In this document: positions 26,764 to 36,900 of the stretch, one piece after another | Layout of the letters: each line of letters starts with the position of its first letter | Numbering within the stretch: position 1 is the first letter of the stretch | Assembly: GCF_002607735.1 (NCBI RefSeq) | Contig: NZ_NBVR01000020.1 | Span: 186,001-250,000, forward strand | Reading direction: 5' to 3' | From: Proteus alimentorum | GTDB lineage: Bacteria; Pseudomonadota; Gammaproteobacteria; Enterobacterales; Enterobacteriaceae | DNA length: 64,000 nucleotides | The notes under the pieces: model-generated | Told to the model about the DNA's origin: nothing | The model's database searches: none | What the model saw: only the letters and a program-made list of their open reading frames with translations | Made by a program: the position numbers and the translations under genes

Positions 26764-28008
26764 TTATTCAATATGCTTTGACTGCATCATTAATAATTCT
26801 CTCACTAATTCAACACAACTTAAAAAGCGCTCGTCATAATCAGGTGAGTTTACTTTGATATATTCAATATTATTTTTATCGAGCATTTCCATCAATAAGG
26901 TTTGAAAATAACGTCTCTCTTTATCGCTACCTAAACTGCGTAGACCATCAGCAACCCATGGTGTGTTGTTTTCTAGCAAAATCACTAAATCAAAACGATA
27001 TTCATCAATCAGCGCTTGAACAAAAGGATGTTCTTTGCCCTCATAACGTAAACAAAATGCTTGTGTGGTCACAAAATCCGTATCAACAAAGGCCACTTTA
27101 TTCGCATATTTAACAGCAAAATCAATATATTGAGCATGACCTAACGCAATTTTATCGTAGTCGGAGTATTGCAACGCCATTTCATCTCCCCCTAAATGAG
27201 AGAAGACATAATCACGCCCATATTCCCATGCGCTGGTGGTATTGAAAATATTGGCGAGCTTATTCACTAACGTGGATTTACCGCTGGATTCACCGCCTAA
27301 AATCGCCACTGTGCGCACAAAGAAGGGTTTTACTTCCGTTGGAATATATTCCCAATATTTAAACGGTGCTTGGCGAATTTGACGACCGCTAATGTTCATA
27401 AATGAGCGTTCAGGATCAATCAACACGGTTTCAATACCTAAGAACACGTTGTATTGATTCGCGTCCTCTCGCTCACTGGTATAGATAAAATCAGGTGTAA
27501 TTTGCTTTTCGCGCAAAAACGTTTTGATCCCTTCACTCCACATTTCCCAACCATGAGGTTGTGGCTCGATACCATGCTCGTCAAACTCATGAATACGGAT
27601 ATTCTTTTGATATTTAAAGGTTTGTAATAACCAGCGCAATCTGTCACTGACAGTCGGTTGCTGTGACATCGCACTGTTAATAAATAGGTTTTTATCACGA
27701 GGCTCGTCATGACATAAAATGACATGCAATTCATCGACTTGACTACAAGCGCGTTGAATTAAATAAATATGTCCGGTGTGAAGAGGATAAAATTTGCCAA
27801 AAATCACACCAATCGTTTTCTTTTTCACGGGGTATTCTAACCCTAAAAATTGGTGTAATGCCGACATCTTTTGCGCACTGGGACTCTTGATTTTATTATT
27901 AATCAATTGGCTAAGATAGCCTTTCGTCATATCACTTTCATCAGCAACTTGTTGTAAAGTATATCCATTTTTTCTGATAGCCTGTTTGATATAATCAAAA
28001 GAGCCCAT
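26764..28008 (-). CDS. nadR: NadR: NAD repressor, NMN adenylyltransferase and ribosylnicotinamide kinase
   Basis: 414 residues (410 in E. coli), trifunctional. The N-terminal helix-turn-helix (residues 5-50, TLQQVADESDMTKGYLSQL) represses NAD synthesis genes. The nucleotidyltransferase domain (62-225) has GVIFGKFYPLHTGHI and the closing SGRQIRQ. The kinase domain (230-end) has the P-loop GGESSGKST near 238. ATP-dependent switching between DNA binding and transport/kinase roles is known for the family. Last of serB-radA-nadR, 11 bp after radA. Confidence 0.96.
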   Translation of the reverse strand: MGSFDYIKQAIRKNGYTLQQVADESDMTKGYLSQLINNKIKSPSAQKMSALHQFLGLEYPVKKKTIGVIFGKFYPLHTGHIYLIQRACSQVDELHVILCHDEPRDKNLFINSAMSQQPTVSDRLRWLLQTFKYQKNIRIHEFDEHGIEPQPHGWEMWSEGIKTFLREKQITPDFIYTSEREDANQYNVFLGIETVLIDPERSFMNISGRQIRQAPFKYWEYIPTEVKPFFVRTVAILGGESSGKSTLVNKLANIFNTTSAWEYGRDYVFSHLGGDEMALQYSDYDKIALGHAQYIDFAVKYANKVAFVDTDFVTTQAFCLRYEGKEHPFVQALIDEYRFDLVILLENNTPWVADGLRSLGSDKERRYFQTLLMEMLDKNNIEYIKVNSPDYDERFLSCVELVRELLMMQSKHIE

Positions 28009-28019
28009 ACTTTTCTCCT

Positions 28020-29411
28020 TTAGAAGTCTTCCAAATCATCAAGGACAGATAACGCATCTGACAGCTTCTTCACACCATACACTTTCATATCGGCGGGATT
28101 TTTTTTCGGCATATTCGCGCTTGGAACAATTGCCCGTTTAAATCCATGTTTTGCAGCTTCTGCAATACGCTCCTGCCCACTAGGTACAGGTCGAATTTCT
28201 CCCGCAAGCCCAACTTCACCAAATATCACTAAATCACGCGGTAAAGGACGATTACGGAAACTTGATACTAATGATAATAACAAGGCTAAGTCTGCACTGG
28301 TTTCTGTGACTTTTACGCCCCCCACCACATTCACAAAAACGTCTTGATCAGACATTTGTAAACCACCATGGCGATGTAAAACAGCCAGTAGAATAGCAAG
28401 ACGATTTTGCTCTAATCCCACCGCAACACGACGAGGATTGGACAACATTGAGTGATCGACTAAGGCTTGGATCTCAACCAGTAAAGGTCTTGTTCCTTCC
28501 CACACCACCATAACAGAACTACCTGATGTTATTTCATCTCCACGACTTAAAAAGATCGCTGAGGGATTACTCACTTCTCGTAATCCTTGTTCTGTCATTG
28601 CAAAAACGCCTAATTCATTAACCGCACCAAAACGGTTTTTATGGCTGCGTAAAGTACGGAAACGAGAGTCTGTTTCACCATCCAACATAACAGAACAGTC
28701 AATGCAGTGTTCCAGTACTTTAGGTCCTGCCAATGTGCCATCTTTTGTCACATGGCCAACCATAATAATGGCGACATCATTGGTTTTAGCAAAACGAGTT
28801 AGATAAGCGGCCGTTTCACGCACTTGAGCAACACTGCCCGGTGAAGATTGAATATCCGCCATATGCATCACTTGAATAGAGTCAATCACCATTAATTTAG
28901 GTTGTTCTTGTGAGGCAATTAAACAAATCTGTTCAATACTGGTTTCTGACAACATATTCAGTTCTGCTGTCGGTAAACCTAATCGATGAGCACGCATAGC
29001 GACTTGTTGTAGTGACTCTTCACCCGTGACATACAGTGTTTTCATTTCTGTGGCTAAACGGCACATAGTTTGTAGTAATAGCGTACTTTTACCTGCGCCG
29101 GGGCTTCCCCCGATTAAAATGGCACTTCCGGGTACAACGCCACCGCCTAATACACGGTCAAACTCTTTAAATCCCGTTGAGAATCGGGGTAATGCTTCAA
29201 GGCTAATTTCCGATAGCTTTTGAACACGGCTAACGCCTTTTGCATCACCCGCAAATCCACTAAAACGATCATTGCGGGAAGAAGAGGCTGCGGCAAGGCG
29301 CACTTCTGTAATTGTATTCCACGCATGACAAGCAGAGCATTGCCCTTGCCAACGAGGATAATCAGCACCACATTCATTACATACAAAGGCTCTTTTTGCT
29401 GCTTTTGCCAC
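28020..29411 (-). CDS. radA: DNA repair ATPase RadA (Sms)
   Basis: 463 residues. Branch-migration helicase of recombination. Zinc finger CNECG...CSAC at residues 11-31; Walker A GGSPGAGKSTL near 100; Walker B LMVIDS near 175; the RadA-specific KNRFG motif near 257; and a C-terminal Lon-protease-like domain (DVFVNVVGG, GEVGLAGEIRPV). Operon order serB-radA-nadR is as in E. coli. Confidence 0.97.
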   Translation of the reverse strand: MAKAAKRAFVCNECGADYPRWQGQCSACHAWNTITEVRLAAASSSRNDRFSGFAGDAKGVSRVQKLSEISLEALPRFSTGFKEFDRVLGGGVVPGSAILIGGSPGAGKSTLLLQTMCRLATEMKTLYVTGEESLQQVAMRAHRLGLPTAELNMLSETSIEQICLIASQEQPKLMVIDSIQVMHMADIQSSPGSVAQVRETAAYLTRFAKTNDVAIIMVGHVTKDGTLAGPKVLEHCIDCSVMLDGETDSRFRTLRSHKNRFGAVNELGVFAMTEQGLREVSNPSAIFLSRGDEITSGSSVMVVWEGTRPLLVEIQALVDHSMLSNPRRVAVGLEQNRLAILLAVLHRHGGLQMSDQDVFVNVVGGVKVTETSADLALLLSLVSSFRNRPLPRDLVIFGEVGLAGEIRPVPSGQERIAEAAKHGFKRAIVPSANMPKKNPADMKVYGVKKLSDALSVLDDLEDF

Positions 29412-29449
29412 ACTTCTCTCCCAACAATAACGATTTCAGAAAAACGCGC

Positions 29450-30427
29450 TTAGCGCTCTTCGTGTTTTAAACCACCACTTAAAATGCACAATACACCCAT
29501 TAGATCAGCGTGACGAATAGCCACTTTCGCCTGAGCATACACTTTAGGCTTCGCATGATAAGCAATACCAAGTCCTGCTTTTCTCAACATTTTAAGATCG
29601 TTTGCGCCATCACCAATGGCAATTGTTTGCTCTATTGGGATCTCTAAATCCTTAGCTAAACGCGCAAGGACTTGTGCTTTATATTTCGCATCAACAATAG
29701 GGCCTTTAACTTTACCAGTGAGTTTGCCATCTTTAATTTCAAGATGATTAGCCACCGCGGACACTAAACGTAATTTTTGTTTTAAATTATCAGCAAAATA
29801 AGTAAAACCACCGGAGGCAATAGCAATATGCCAATCCATTGCCTGAAGTTTTCGAACTAAGCTTGTTAATCCCGGCATAAGTGGTAAATCATCCATCACT
29901 TTTTGCAAAATAGACGCGTCTGCACCTTTAAGTTCAGCAACTCGGAGTTTTAAGCTTTCACTAAAATCCATTTCGCCTTGCATTGCGCGTTCTGTTATCG
30001 CTGCAACTTTATCACCTACACCCGCCAATTTTGCAATTTCATCGATGCACTCAATTTGAATAGCCGTTGAGTCCATATCCATCACTAAAAGCCCCGGAGA
30101 ACGCAAGCGAGGGATTTCACCTAGAGGAACGACATCTAGGCCACATTCATCAGATAAACGGCGAATTCGGCGAGTTAGGCTACCTGCAATACGCACCACT
30201 TGATAATCATCAATACGCCATGAAGAAACCACCACGATTGCCACGCCTAATTTATGTTGGAACTCGCTTATTCTTTTCTTATCAAGTTCACGTCCATAAA
30301 GTAACCATCCGCTATCACCAGCACGATAATCTAGTGGCATCACCTCTTCACCACTGAGTGATAAAGGCAGACCTGGCCATTTACGGATTTCATCCGGTAA
30401 ATAGCAATAGGTCAGACTATTTGACAT
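29450..30427 (-). CDS. serB: Phosphoserine phosphatase SerB
   Basis: 325 residues. HAD-family enzyme, last step of serine biosynthesis. An N-terminal ACT-like domain (1-100) is followed by the catalytic DMDSTAI (nucleophile Asp) near residue 117, ASGGFTYF (motif II), the Lys in KYKAQVL and GDGANDLKML (motif III). First gene of its operon; divergent from ytjB with a 109-bp gap, the same arrangement as in E. coli. Confidence 0.96.
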   Translation of the reverse strand: MSNSLTYCYLPDEIRKWPGLPLSLSGEEVMPLDYRAGDSGWLLYGRELDKKRISEFQHKLGVAIVVVSSWRIDDYQVVRIAGSLTRRIRRLSDECGLDVVPLGEIPRLRSPGLLVMDMDSTAIQIECIDEIAKLAGVGDKVAAITERAMQGEMDFSESLKLRVAELKGADASILQKVMDDLPLMPGLTSLVRKLQAMDWHIAIASGGFTYFADNLKQKLRLVSAVANHLEIKDGKLTGKVKGPIVDAKYKAQVLARLAKDLEIPIEQTIAIGDGANDLKMLRKAGLGIAYHAKPKVYAQAKVAIRHADLMGVLCILSGGLKHEER

Positions 30428-30536
30428 ACTTATTCTCCTGTTTTCCCCTGTCTGAACAAAATAATCGTTATTCAGCCTATTCTATCTCTGGCTCATCTGG
30501 CAACATGCACATACTTGCTTACGCAAAAGGATGAAC

Positions 30537-31253
30537 ATGCTTAAAGACAAACTAAAATTCAAACTACAAAAAACGGCGATTATACTGATTTGTATCGCAC
30601 TATTGGCATTTCTTATGCAAGGCGCGTCTTATTTTAGCCGTGCCAATCAGCACGCCCGTATCACTCAGTTTGAAGAGCTTGCAAAAACACTGGCAGAACA
30701 AGTTGCGTTCTCTTTATCCACTTATATAGATGACAGTAGCAAAGATAACGTAAATCCCCTCATTATGGCTAATTTAAATCATCTGACCCACGATAGTCGG
30801 GTGCTTGATGCCAGCCTTTATTTAGAAGATGGTACACAAATAGCGCATAGTGGTGAAAATGTCACTGTTAAAGAGCGATTAGCTTTAGAAGGGCAAAAGA
30901 GTGGAGGTTCTTTTAATCATCAACTTGTTGTGCCTGTGCCGGGCAAAGATAAACCCAAAGGCTTTTTAAGACTCACGCTGGATACTCATCAACTTGTCAC
31001 TGAATCAAGCCAAGTCGATAACACCACTAATTTATTGCGAGTCATGTTATTGGTTGCACTTGCGATTGGCTTTTTGCTTTCTCATAACCTTCTTCAGCTA
31101 ACTCCCGTTCATTGGCAACAGTCTCCTTATTTATTAACGGCCAATTTACCGCCTCGTACTGAAAAAGACGATGAAGAGAATGAAAATGATAATCAAGATA
31201 GTCACGTCACTAAAGAGCAAGAAGAAACAGACGACACATCAAACAAAAAGTAA
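30537..31253 (+). CDS. ytjB: YtjB (SmpA-like) membrane protein
   Basis: 238 residues. The start at 30537 is preferred over the ATG six bases earlier, because AAGGA lies at the right distance only for the later one. It has two membrane segments (about residues 12-30 and 168-186) around a periplasmic domain, and a very acidic, Asn- and Asp-rich cytoplasmic tail (about 210-238). It is the conserved divergent neighbour of serB. The E. coli homologue is an inner-membrane protein of unknown function. Confidence 0.88.
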   Translation: MLKDKLKFKLQKTAIILICIALLAFLMQGASYFSRANQHARITQFEELAKTLAEQVAFSLSTYIDDSSKDNVNPLIMANLNHLTHDSRVLDASLYLEDGTQIAHSGENVTVKERLALEGQKSGGSFNHQLVVPVPGKDKPKGFLRLTLDTHQLVTESSQVDNTTNLLRVMLLVALAIGFLLSHNLLQLTPVHWQQSPYLLTANLPPRTEKDDEENENDNQDSHVTKEQEETDDTSNKK

Positions 31254-31276
31254 CACACCGTTTATTTAAAAAAATC

Positions 31277-31313
31277 AAAAGGTGAGTCATCAATAAATGG
31301 GTGACTCACCTTT
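31277..31313 (+). terminator. ytjB terminator
   Basis: Long perfect stem CAAAAGGTGAGTCA/TGACTCACCTTTTG with a short loop, followed by T-rich DNA. Its symmetry means it can work in both directions. Confidence 0.85.
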
Positions 31314-31488
31314 TGATTTCTAATAGGCACAAATTAATTTAGATATATCTAATTTATGCGTATTTTTGTGCTATTTCCTTAATCTTTAAAGGGGTTTTGT
31401 TTAAAGTCACGGTAAATTTTAATCAAGTCATTAACCTAAAAAGATAGGTTTTAAATCTTTTTATGGCTCTTTGAGTACTGAGGTGGTT

Positions 31489-33030
31489 ATGACTGAACAA
31501 TCTGTTATCCAACGTTGTCAACAAATCGTAGAAAACCCAACCCTTTCCCCTGAACAAAAGCGTCATTTTCTCGCATTAGAAGCAGAAAATATGTTGCCTT
31601 ATCCAGCACTTTCTGAGGATGCAACTAAAGCACTTGAACAGCGGGTTATCTGTGATATGTATGAAGGTCACGCCCCTTATAAACCACGTTATGTTTTACC
31701 GGATTATGCAAAGTTTTTAGCACAAGGCTCTCACTATTTAGAGCTAGAGCCCGCACAAGATTTTGATGATGCACTGAATATGCTAACTATTCTTTATCAT
31801 CATGTACCTTCTGTAACCTCTATGCCTGTGTATTTGGGTCGTATTGATAAAATCTTATTACCTTATGTGGGTAAACTGACCGAAGAACAGCTTTACCCTA
31901 AATTAAAACGTTTCTGGCGCTATCTTGATAGAACCCTGCCTGATGCGTTTATGCACGCGAATATTGGCCCTGAAGACTCCATCATCACACGCTTAATCCT
32001 TAAAATAGATGTAGAACTTCAACAAGTCGCTCCTAACCTCACCTTTATTTACGATGCGAACTCGACACCATCTGATTTATTGCATCAGGCAATTACCAAT
32101 ATTTGCCACAGCAGTAAGCCTCATATTGCTAATGGGCCTTTGCAAGATGCTGTATTTGGCAAAGATGAATATGGCATTGTGAGTTGTTATAACTCGCTGC
32201 CTCAAAGCGGTGGCGGTAGCACTTTAGTACGGATTAACCTTAAAGAAGTTGCTAAACACAGCCAAGATAGCCAAGATTTTCTGAATAATGTTTTGCCGTT
32301 TTATATGCAGAAACAAATCGAGATCATTGATGTGCGTTGCGAGTTTCTTTATGAAAAATCTCACTTCTTTCAACAGAGTTTCTTAGTGGAAGAAGGTTTG
32401 ATCTCACCCGATCGTTTTGCGCCAATGTTTGGTATTTATGGCATGGCAGAAGCCGTTGCACTTTTACTTGAAAAAGAAGGCAAGCACGTTGCTTATGGTG
32501 ATAATGGATCCGCCAACAAACTGAGCTATGTGATTAGTGAAAAACTGGCGCAGTTTGTTGCTGATACTCCAGTAAAATATGGCTGGAAACAACGTGCTAT
32601 GTTACACGCACAATCAGGTATTAGCTCCGATATTGGCACCACGCCGGCAACACGTATTCCTTATGGTAAAGAGCCTGATCCTGTTACCCATTTAATGACG
32701 GTTGCCCCTCATCATCAGTTTTATACCTCTGGGATCAGCGATATTTTAACCGTCGATGAAACCATAAAACAGAACCCTGATGCCTTAATGCAACTCTGTT
32801 TAGGGGCATTTTCTTCTGGATTAAGAGAATTTACGGCCAATGTGGGTGGTAATGATTTAGTCCGCGTTACAGGTTATATGGTGCGTTTATCGGATCTGAA
32901 AAAATACAAAGAAGAAGGTTCTCGTCTGAATACCACTTGGTTAGGTGATGAAGCGACAACAAATTGCCATATTACTGAACGTAAACCGCGTGTGATAAGC
33001 CATGAACAGCAGATGCGTTTCGATAAATAA
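31489..33030 (+). CDS. yjjI: Glycyl-radical enzyme YjjI
   Basis: 513 residues from the ATG at 31489 with GAGGTGG just before it (E. coli 516). Strongly similar throughout to E. coli YjjI, a glycyl-radical protein of unknown substrate (KRHFLALEAEN, YEGHAPYKPRYVLPDYAKFL, FWRYLDRTLPDAFMHANIGP). The radical loop near the C-terminus is RVTGYMVRL, with the Gly expected to carry the radical. It overlaps yjjW by 29 bp. Expression is expected in anaerobiosis; the upstream region holds only a weak FNR-like half-site near 31420. In E. coli this pair lies beside deoC, and here it is far away. Confidence 0.93.
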   Translation: MTEQSVIQRCQQIVENPTLSPEQKRHFLALEAENMLPYPALSEDATKALEQRVICDMYEGHAPYKPRYVLPDYAKFLAQGSHYLELEPAQDFDDALNMLTILYHHVPSVTSMPVYLGRIDKILLPYVGKLTEEQLYPKLKRFWRYLDRTLPDAFMHANIGPEDSIITRLILKIDVELQQVAPNLTFIYDANSTPSDLLHQAITNICHSSKPHIANGPLQDAVFGKDEYGIVSCYNSLPQSGGGSTLVRINLKEVAKHSQDSQDFLNNVLPFYMQKQIEIIDVRCEFLYEKSHFFQQSFLVEEGLISPDRFAPMFGIYGMAEAVALLLEKEGKHVAYGDNGSANKLSYVISEKLAQFVADTPVKYGWKQRAMLHAQSGISSDIGTTPATRIPYGKEPDPVTHLMTVAPHHQFYTSGISDILTVDETIKQNPDALMQLCLGAFSSGLREFTANVGGNDLVRVTGYMVRLSDLKKYKEEGSRLNTTWLGDEATTNCHITERKPRVISHEQQMRFDK

Positions 33031-33868
33031 AATACTCCCCTTTTCTTGTGTCGATGGCCCAGGTAATCGCCTGGCCATCTTTTTACAAGGGTGCAATTTG
33101 CGCTGCAAAAATTGTCACAATCCCTACACAATGGGGATCTGTGACAATTGTGGTGACTGTATTCCAACCTGTCCTCAGCAAGCCCTTTCACTAAAAAGTG
33201 GTATTATTTACTGGAACAGCACAAGCTGTGAGCAATGTGACACTTGTATTCAGCAATGTCCCCGTCAATCAAGTCCGATGACATTAACTTATACCGTCGA
33301 TGAGTTAATCACTATCACACGTAAATATGCCGCTTTTATTAATGGCATCACTGTCAGTGGTGGCGAATCAACGTTACAGCTTCCTTTCTTAATTGACTAT
33401 TTTAAAGCGATTAAGCAAGCACCTGACCTTAAACATCTTACCTGTTTAATTGACAGTAATGGCACACTATCCCTTAATGGCTGGCAAAAAATTGCGCCTT
33501 ATATGGAGGGTGCGATGATTGATTTAAAAAGCTGGAATGAAGATACCCATATTTATTTAACTGGAAGAGGTAATCAACGTATTAAAGAATCAATTAAATG
33601 GTTAGCGAATAATAAATTACTTACAGAATTACGCCTTTTATATATTCCGGAAAAAACCGATTATTTAGAGAATATTGAATTACTTTCTCAGTTTATTAAT
33701 TCACTTGGCGAATCAGTATTAATAAGAATAAATGCCTTTCATCAGCACGGTGTATATGGTGTGGCAAGTAATTGGCGCTCAGCATGTAAAGAAGAAGTTA
33801 TCACGCTAAAAAATGAATTAGAACGTAGAAATATCAATTTAATTAAGATACCTAATATTTACTCATAA
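33002..33868 (+). CDS. yjjW: YjjI-activating radical-SAM enzyme YjjW
   Basis: 288 residues. It installs the glycyl radical on its partner YjjI. The CxxxCxxC radical-SAM cluster (GCNLRCKNCHN, near residues 31-39) is followed by an inserted pair of ferredoxin-type clusters (CDNCGDCIPTCPQ; CEQCDTCIQQCP), typical of this activase class. GGE of the SAM-binding motif is in TVSGGEST. The overlap with yjjI gives translational coupling. Confidence 0.93.
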   Translation: MNSRCVSINKILPFSCVDGPGNRLAIFLQGCNLRCKNCHNPYTMGICDNCGDCIPTCPQQALSLKSGIIYWNSTSCEQCDTCIQQCPRQSSPMTLTYTVDELITITRKYAAFINGITVSGGESTLQLPFLIDYFKAIKQAPDLKHLTCLIDSNGTLSLNGWQKIAPYMEGAMIDLKSWNEDTHIYLTGRGNQRIKESIKWLANNKLLTELRLLYIPEKTDYLENIELLSQFINSLGESVLIRINAFHQHGVYGVASNWRSACKEEVITLKNELERRNINLIKIPNIYS

Positions 33869-33979
33869 CAATAATAAATTAAAAACTATTACACATTATA
33901 TCCATTTCATTTTATCCAATTGACTTTAATTAATACAGAAGTTAATCTCCTGTGAAAAACTCCCCTATGGATACCTGCA

Positions 33980-36900
33980 ATGAAAACAAAATATAATTCA
34001 ATATTATTGATATTATTCTCTACATATATACTTCCTATTAATTCTTATGGGAATTATAATATAGAAGATATTGGACATTCAATTTATAAGCCATTTAGCA
34101 TTTCGAATAATGCCCATGAATATTATCAACTTCGCGATAAAAGATATGAATATAACAAACATAATCACGGTAAAATATTAGGTAAAAGTAATTATAATCA
34201 ATACTTATTTACTCCATTTGGTAGTGTCTATGTATATACAGCCATAAGTCAGGATACTCTTACGGCATATCACACAGTAGCGGATAATTTTGAACGCGCA
34301 ATGAGGATAGATTTACCAAATTATAATAGTAGAGAACAAAGTCATTTTAATGAAAGCTTTCTACCGAGTGAATTATTTATTAGTACAGATGGTGGTAGAA
34401 CTAAAAACAAAATAAATAAAGAGAGTGATAAACGATTAGATACCGTCTATCTAGAGCGAATCTCTGAAAACGGTGCGGTCGTTGTCGGTTATGCTACAGA
34501 ATCTAAATCTATATTAGATGAAAAGATTAAAACTGATATTCTGCCGGGATATATTCATACCTGCCAAGGTTATTCTGAATGTTATGCTTTCTCGTACAAT
34601 ACAAACAGTAATACATTCACTATTTTAGAAAAAAATATAACTATTAAGCATTTAACAAAAGATGGCCAGTTTATTTTATATAGCCCAACCATTAGTAACG
34701 ATAAAAAAGAAACATTTATATATGATATAAATAAAAAAACAAGCATCCCTTTAACTATTGATAATGTAAATAAATATCTATCAGATCATCCAGAAAAAAA
34801 CATTCTACTCTCATCAATAACGGAATACCCCTTCTTTGCTGGAATAAAAAGAAGAAATGTTGATATTCAAAAAATAAGTGATAATGGTCAGGTTTTTATT
34901 GGTCAACTCAATCGAGATCTTTCTAAAAAACAACTCAACGACAGTCATTATCCTAGAATTGCATTTATTACGACAAATGACGGCCCCATAAAAGAGATTA
35001 GTCGTTCTAAATTTGGTTCGTCAAAACTCATCGATATTTCAGCAGATGGCAACTATAGCGTCGGTTGGGAAGAAGTTTGGCATGATGATTATCAAGTTAG
35101 ACTACCGAGTGGAATAAAAACATCTTCGGCACTCTTTAGCCAAGCAATACGCTATGATTTATCACAAGATAGACTTATTAATATTGGCAACCTTTCTAAT
35201 AGACAAAATGAATCTTCATATAGAAACGCAAGAGCCACAGATATCTCGGCTGACGGTAAGTATATTGTAGGTTGGTCTGAAACCGATAATTACAACTACG
35301 ATACAATTCCCAATAATGCCAATTCAAAAGGCGTTTCAGCCTTTACTATATTTCACCGTCATGGCTTTGTTCATTGGAATAACACAATGCATGATTTAGG
35401 AACGCTAAACGGTGGGAAAGATTCCGAAGCACATATTATTACAGATGATGGAAGAATTATTTATGGTTTAGCCACTGATGAACATAATAATTGGCGCCAA
35501 GTTGTCTGGAGAAGTGATCAACTCAGTGATGAGGCTTTCAATGCTGAAAAACAACGTCAAGAAGCTGATAACGCGAAGCGCATTGCTGACGAGGCAGAAA
35601 AACAGCGCAAAGAAGAAGAGAATAAAAAACGCCTCGCGCTAGAAGCGAAACAACGCCAAGACGCCGCTGAAGCGAAGCGCATTGCTGATGAAGCAGAAAA
35701 ACAGCGCAAAGAAGAAGAGAATAAAAAACGCCTCGCGCTAGAAGCGAAACAACGCCAAGATGCCGCTGAAGCGAAGCGCATTGCTGATGAAGCAGAAAAA
35801 CAGCGCAAAGAAGAAGAAAATAAAAAACGTCTCGCGCTAGAAGATAAACAACGTCAAGATGCCGCTGAAGCGAAGCGCATTGCTGATGAAGCAGAAAAAC
35901 AGCGCAAAGAAGAAGAGAATAAAAAACGCCTCGCGCTAGAAGCGAAACAACGCCAAGATGCCGCTGAAGCGAAGCGCATTGCTGATGAAGCAGAAAAACA
36001 GCGCAAAGAAGAAGAGAATAAAAAACGTCTCGCGCTAGAAGCGAAACAACGCCAAGACGCCGCTGAAGCGAAGCGCATTGCTGACGAAGCAGAAAAACAG
36101 CGCAAAGAAGAAGAGAATAAAAAACGCCTCGCGCTAGAAGCGAAACAACGCCAAGACGCCGCTGAAGCGAAGCGCATTGCTGATGAAGCAGAAAAACAGC
36201 GCAAAGAAGAAGAGAATAAAAAACGCCTCGCGCTAGAAGCGAAACAACGCCAAGATGCCGCTGAAGCGAAGCGCATTGCTGATGAAGCAGAAAAACAGCG
36301 CAAAGAAGAAGAGAATAAAAAACGTCTCGCGCTAGAAGCGAAACAACGCCAAGATGCCGCTGAAGCGAAGCGCATTGCTGACGAAGCAGAAAAACAACAT
36401 CAAGATAAAGCTGATAAAAAAATTGAAGAGATTATTCCAGTAGAAGATGAACTTGAACAACGTGCAAAAGAAAAGGTCAAAGAGAAAGAAAATACCAAAC
36501 CATCTATCGTTATCAGCAAACCTATTGATATTGAAAATACGCATAGATCCATACAATTAATGGCCGAAAATGGCTATAAATTAATCGACATGCAACAAGG
36601 GCAACTGCGTTATTTAGCTGATGCAACCTGTTCTGTTGGGACTGAAAAAGCCTGTATTAGTGGCTTTGCACACTATCAAAACATCAATAAAGCCAATGCA
36701 ACACAAACTGGATTAAGTGGCGCTTATCGTTTTGATATTAACCAAACTCCATTGGTTGTCGGGCTTGCCATTGATACCGACGTCTATTCTTCATTACCTA
36801 AAGGCTATCAATATCAAGGTTACGCATTACCTTTAATTGGTTTTAGTTTAGATTTAATGCCATCACTCAATGCAGAATTAAATAGCAATGCATTACATCT

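Noticed and set aside
35557-36375. Long minus-strand ORFs rich in Ser, Phe and Arg opposite the autotransporter repeats
   Set aside because: They arise because the 99-bp repeat period is a multiple of three, so an accidental open frame is copied in every unit. No ribosome site or independent composition supports them.
35573-36397. Possible CRISPR array
   Set aside because: The 99-bp units are contiguous coding repeats without spacers, inside one translated frame.
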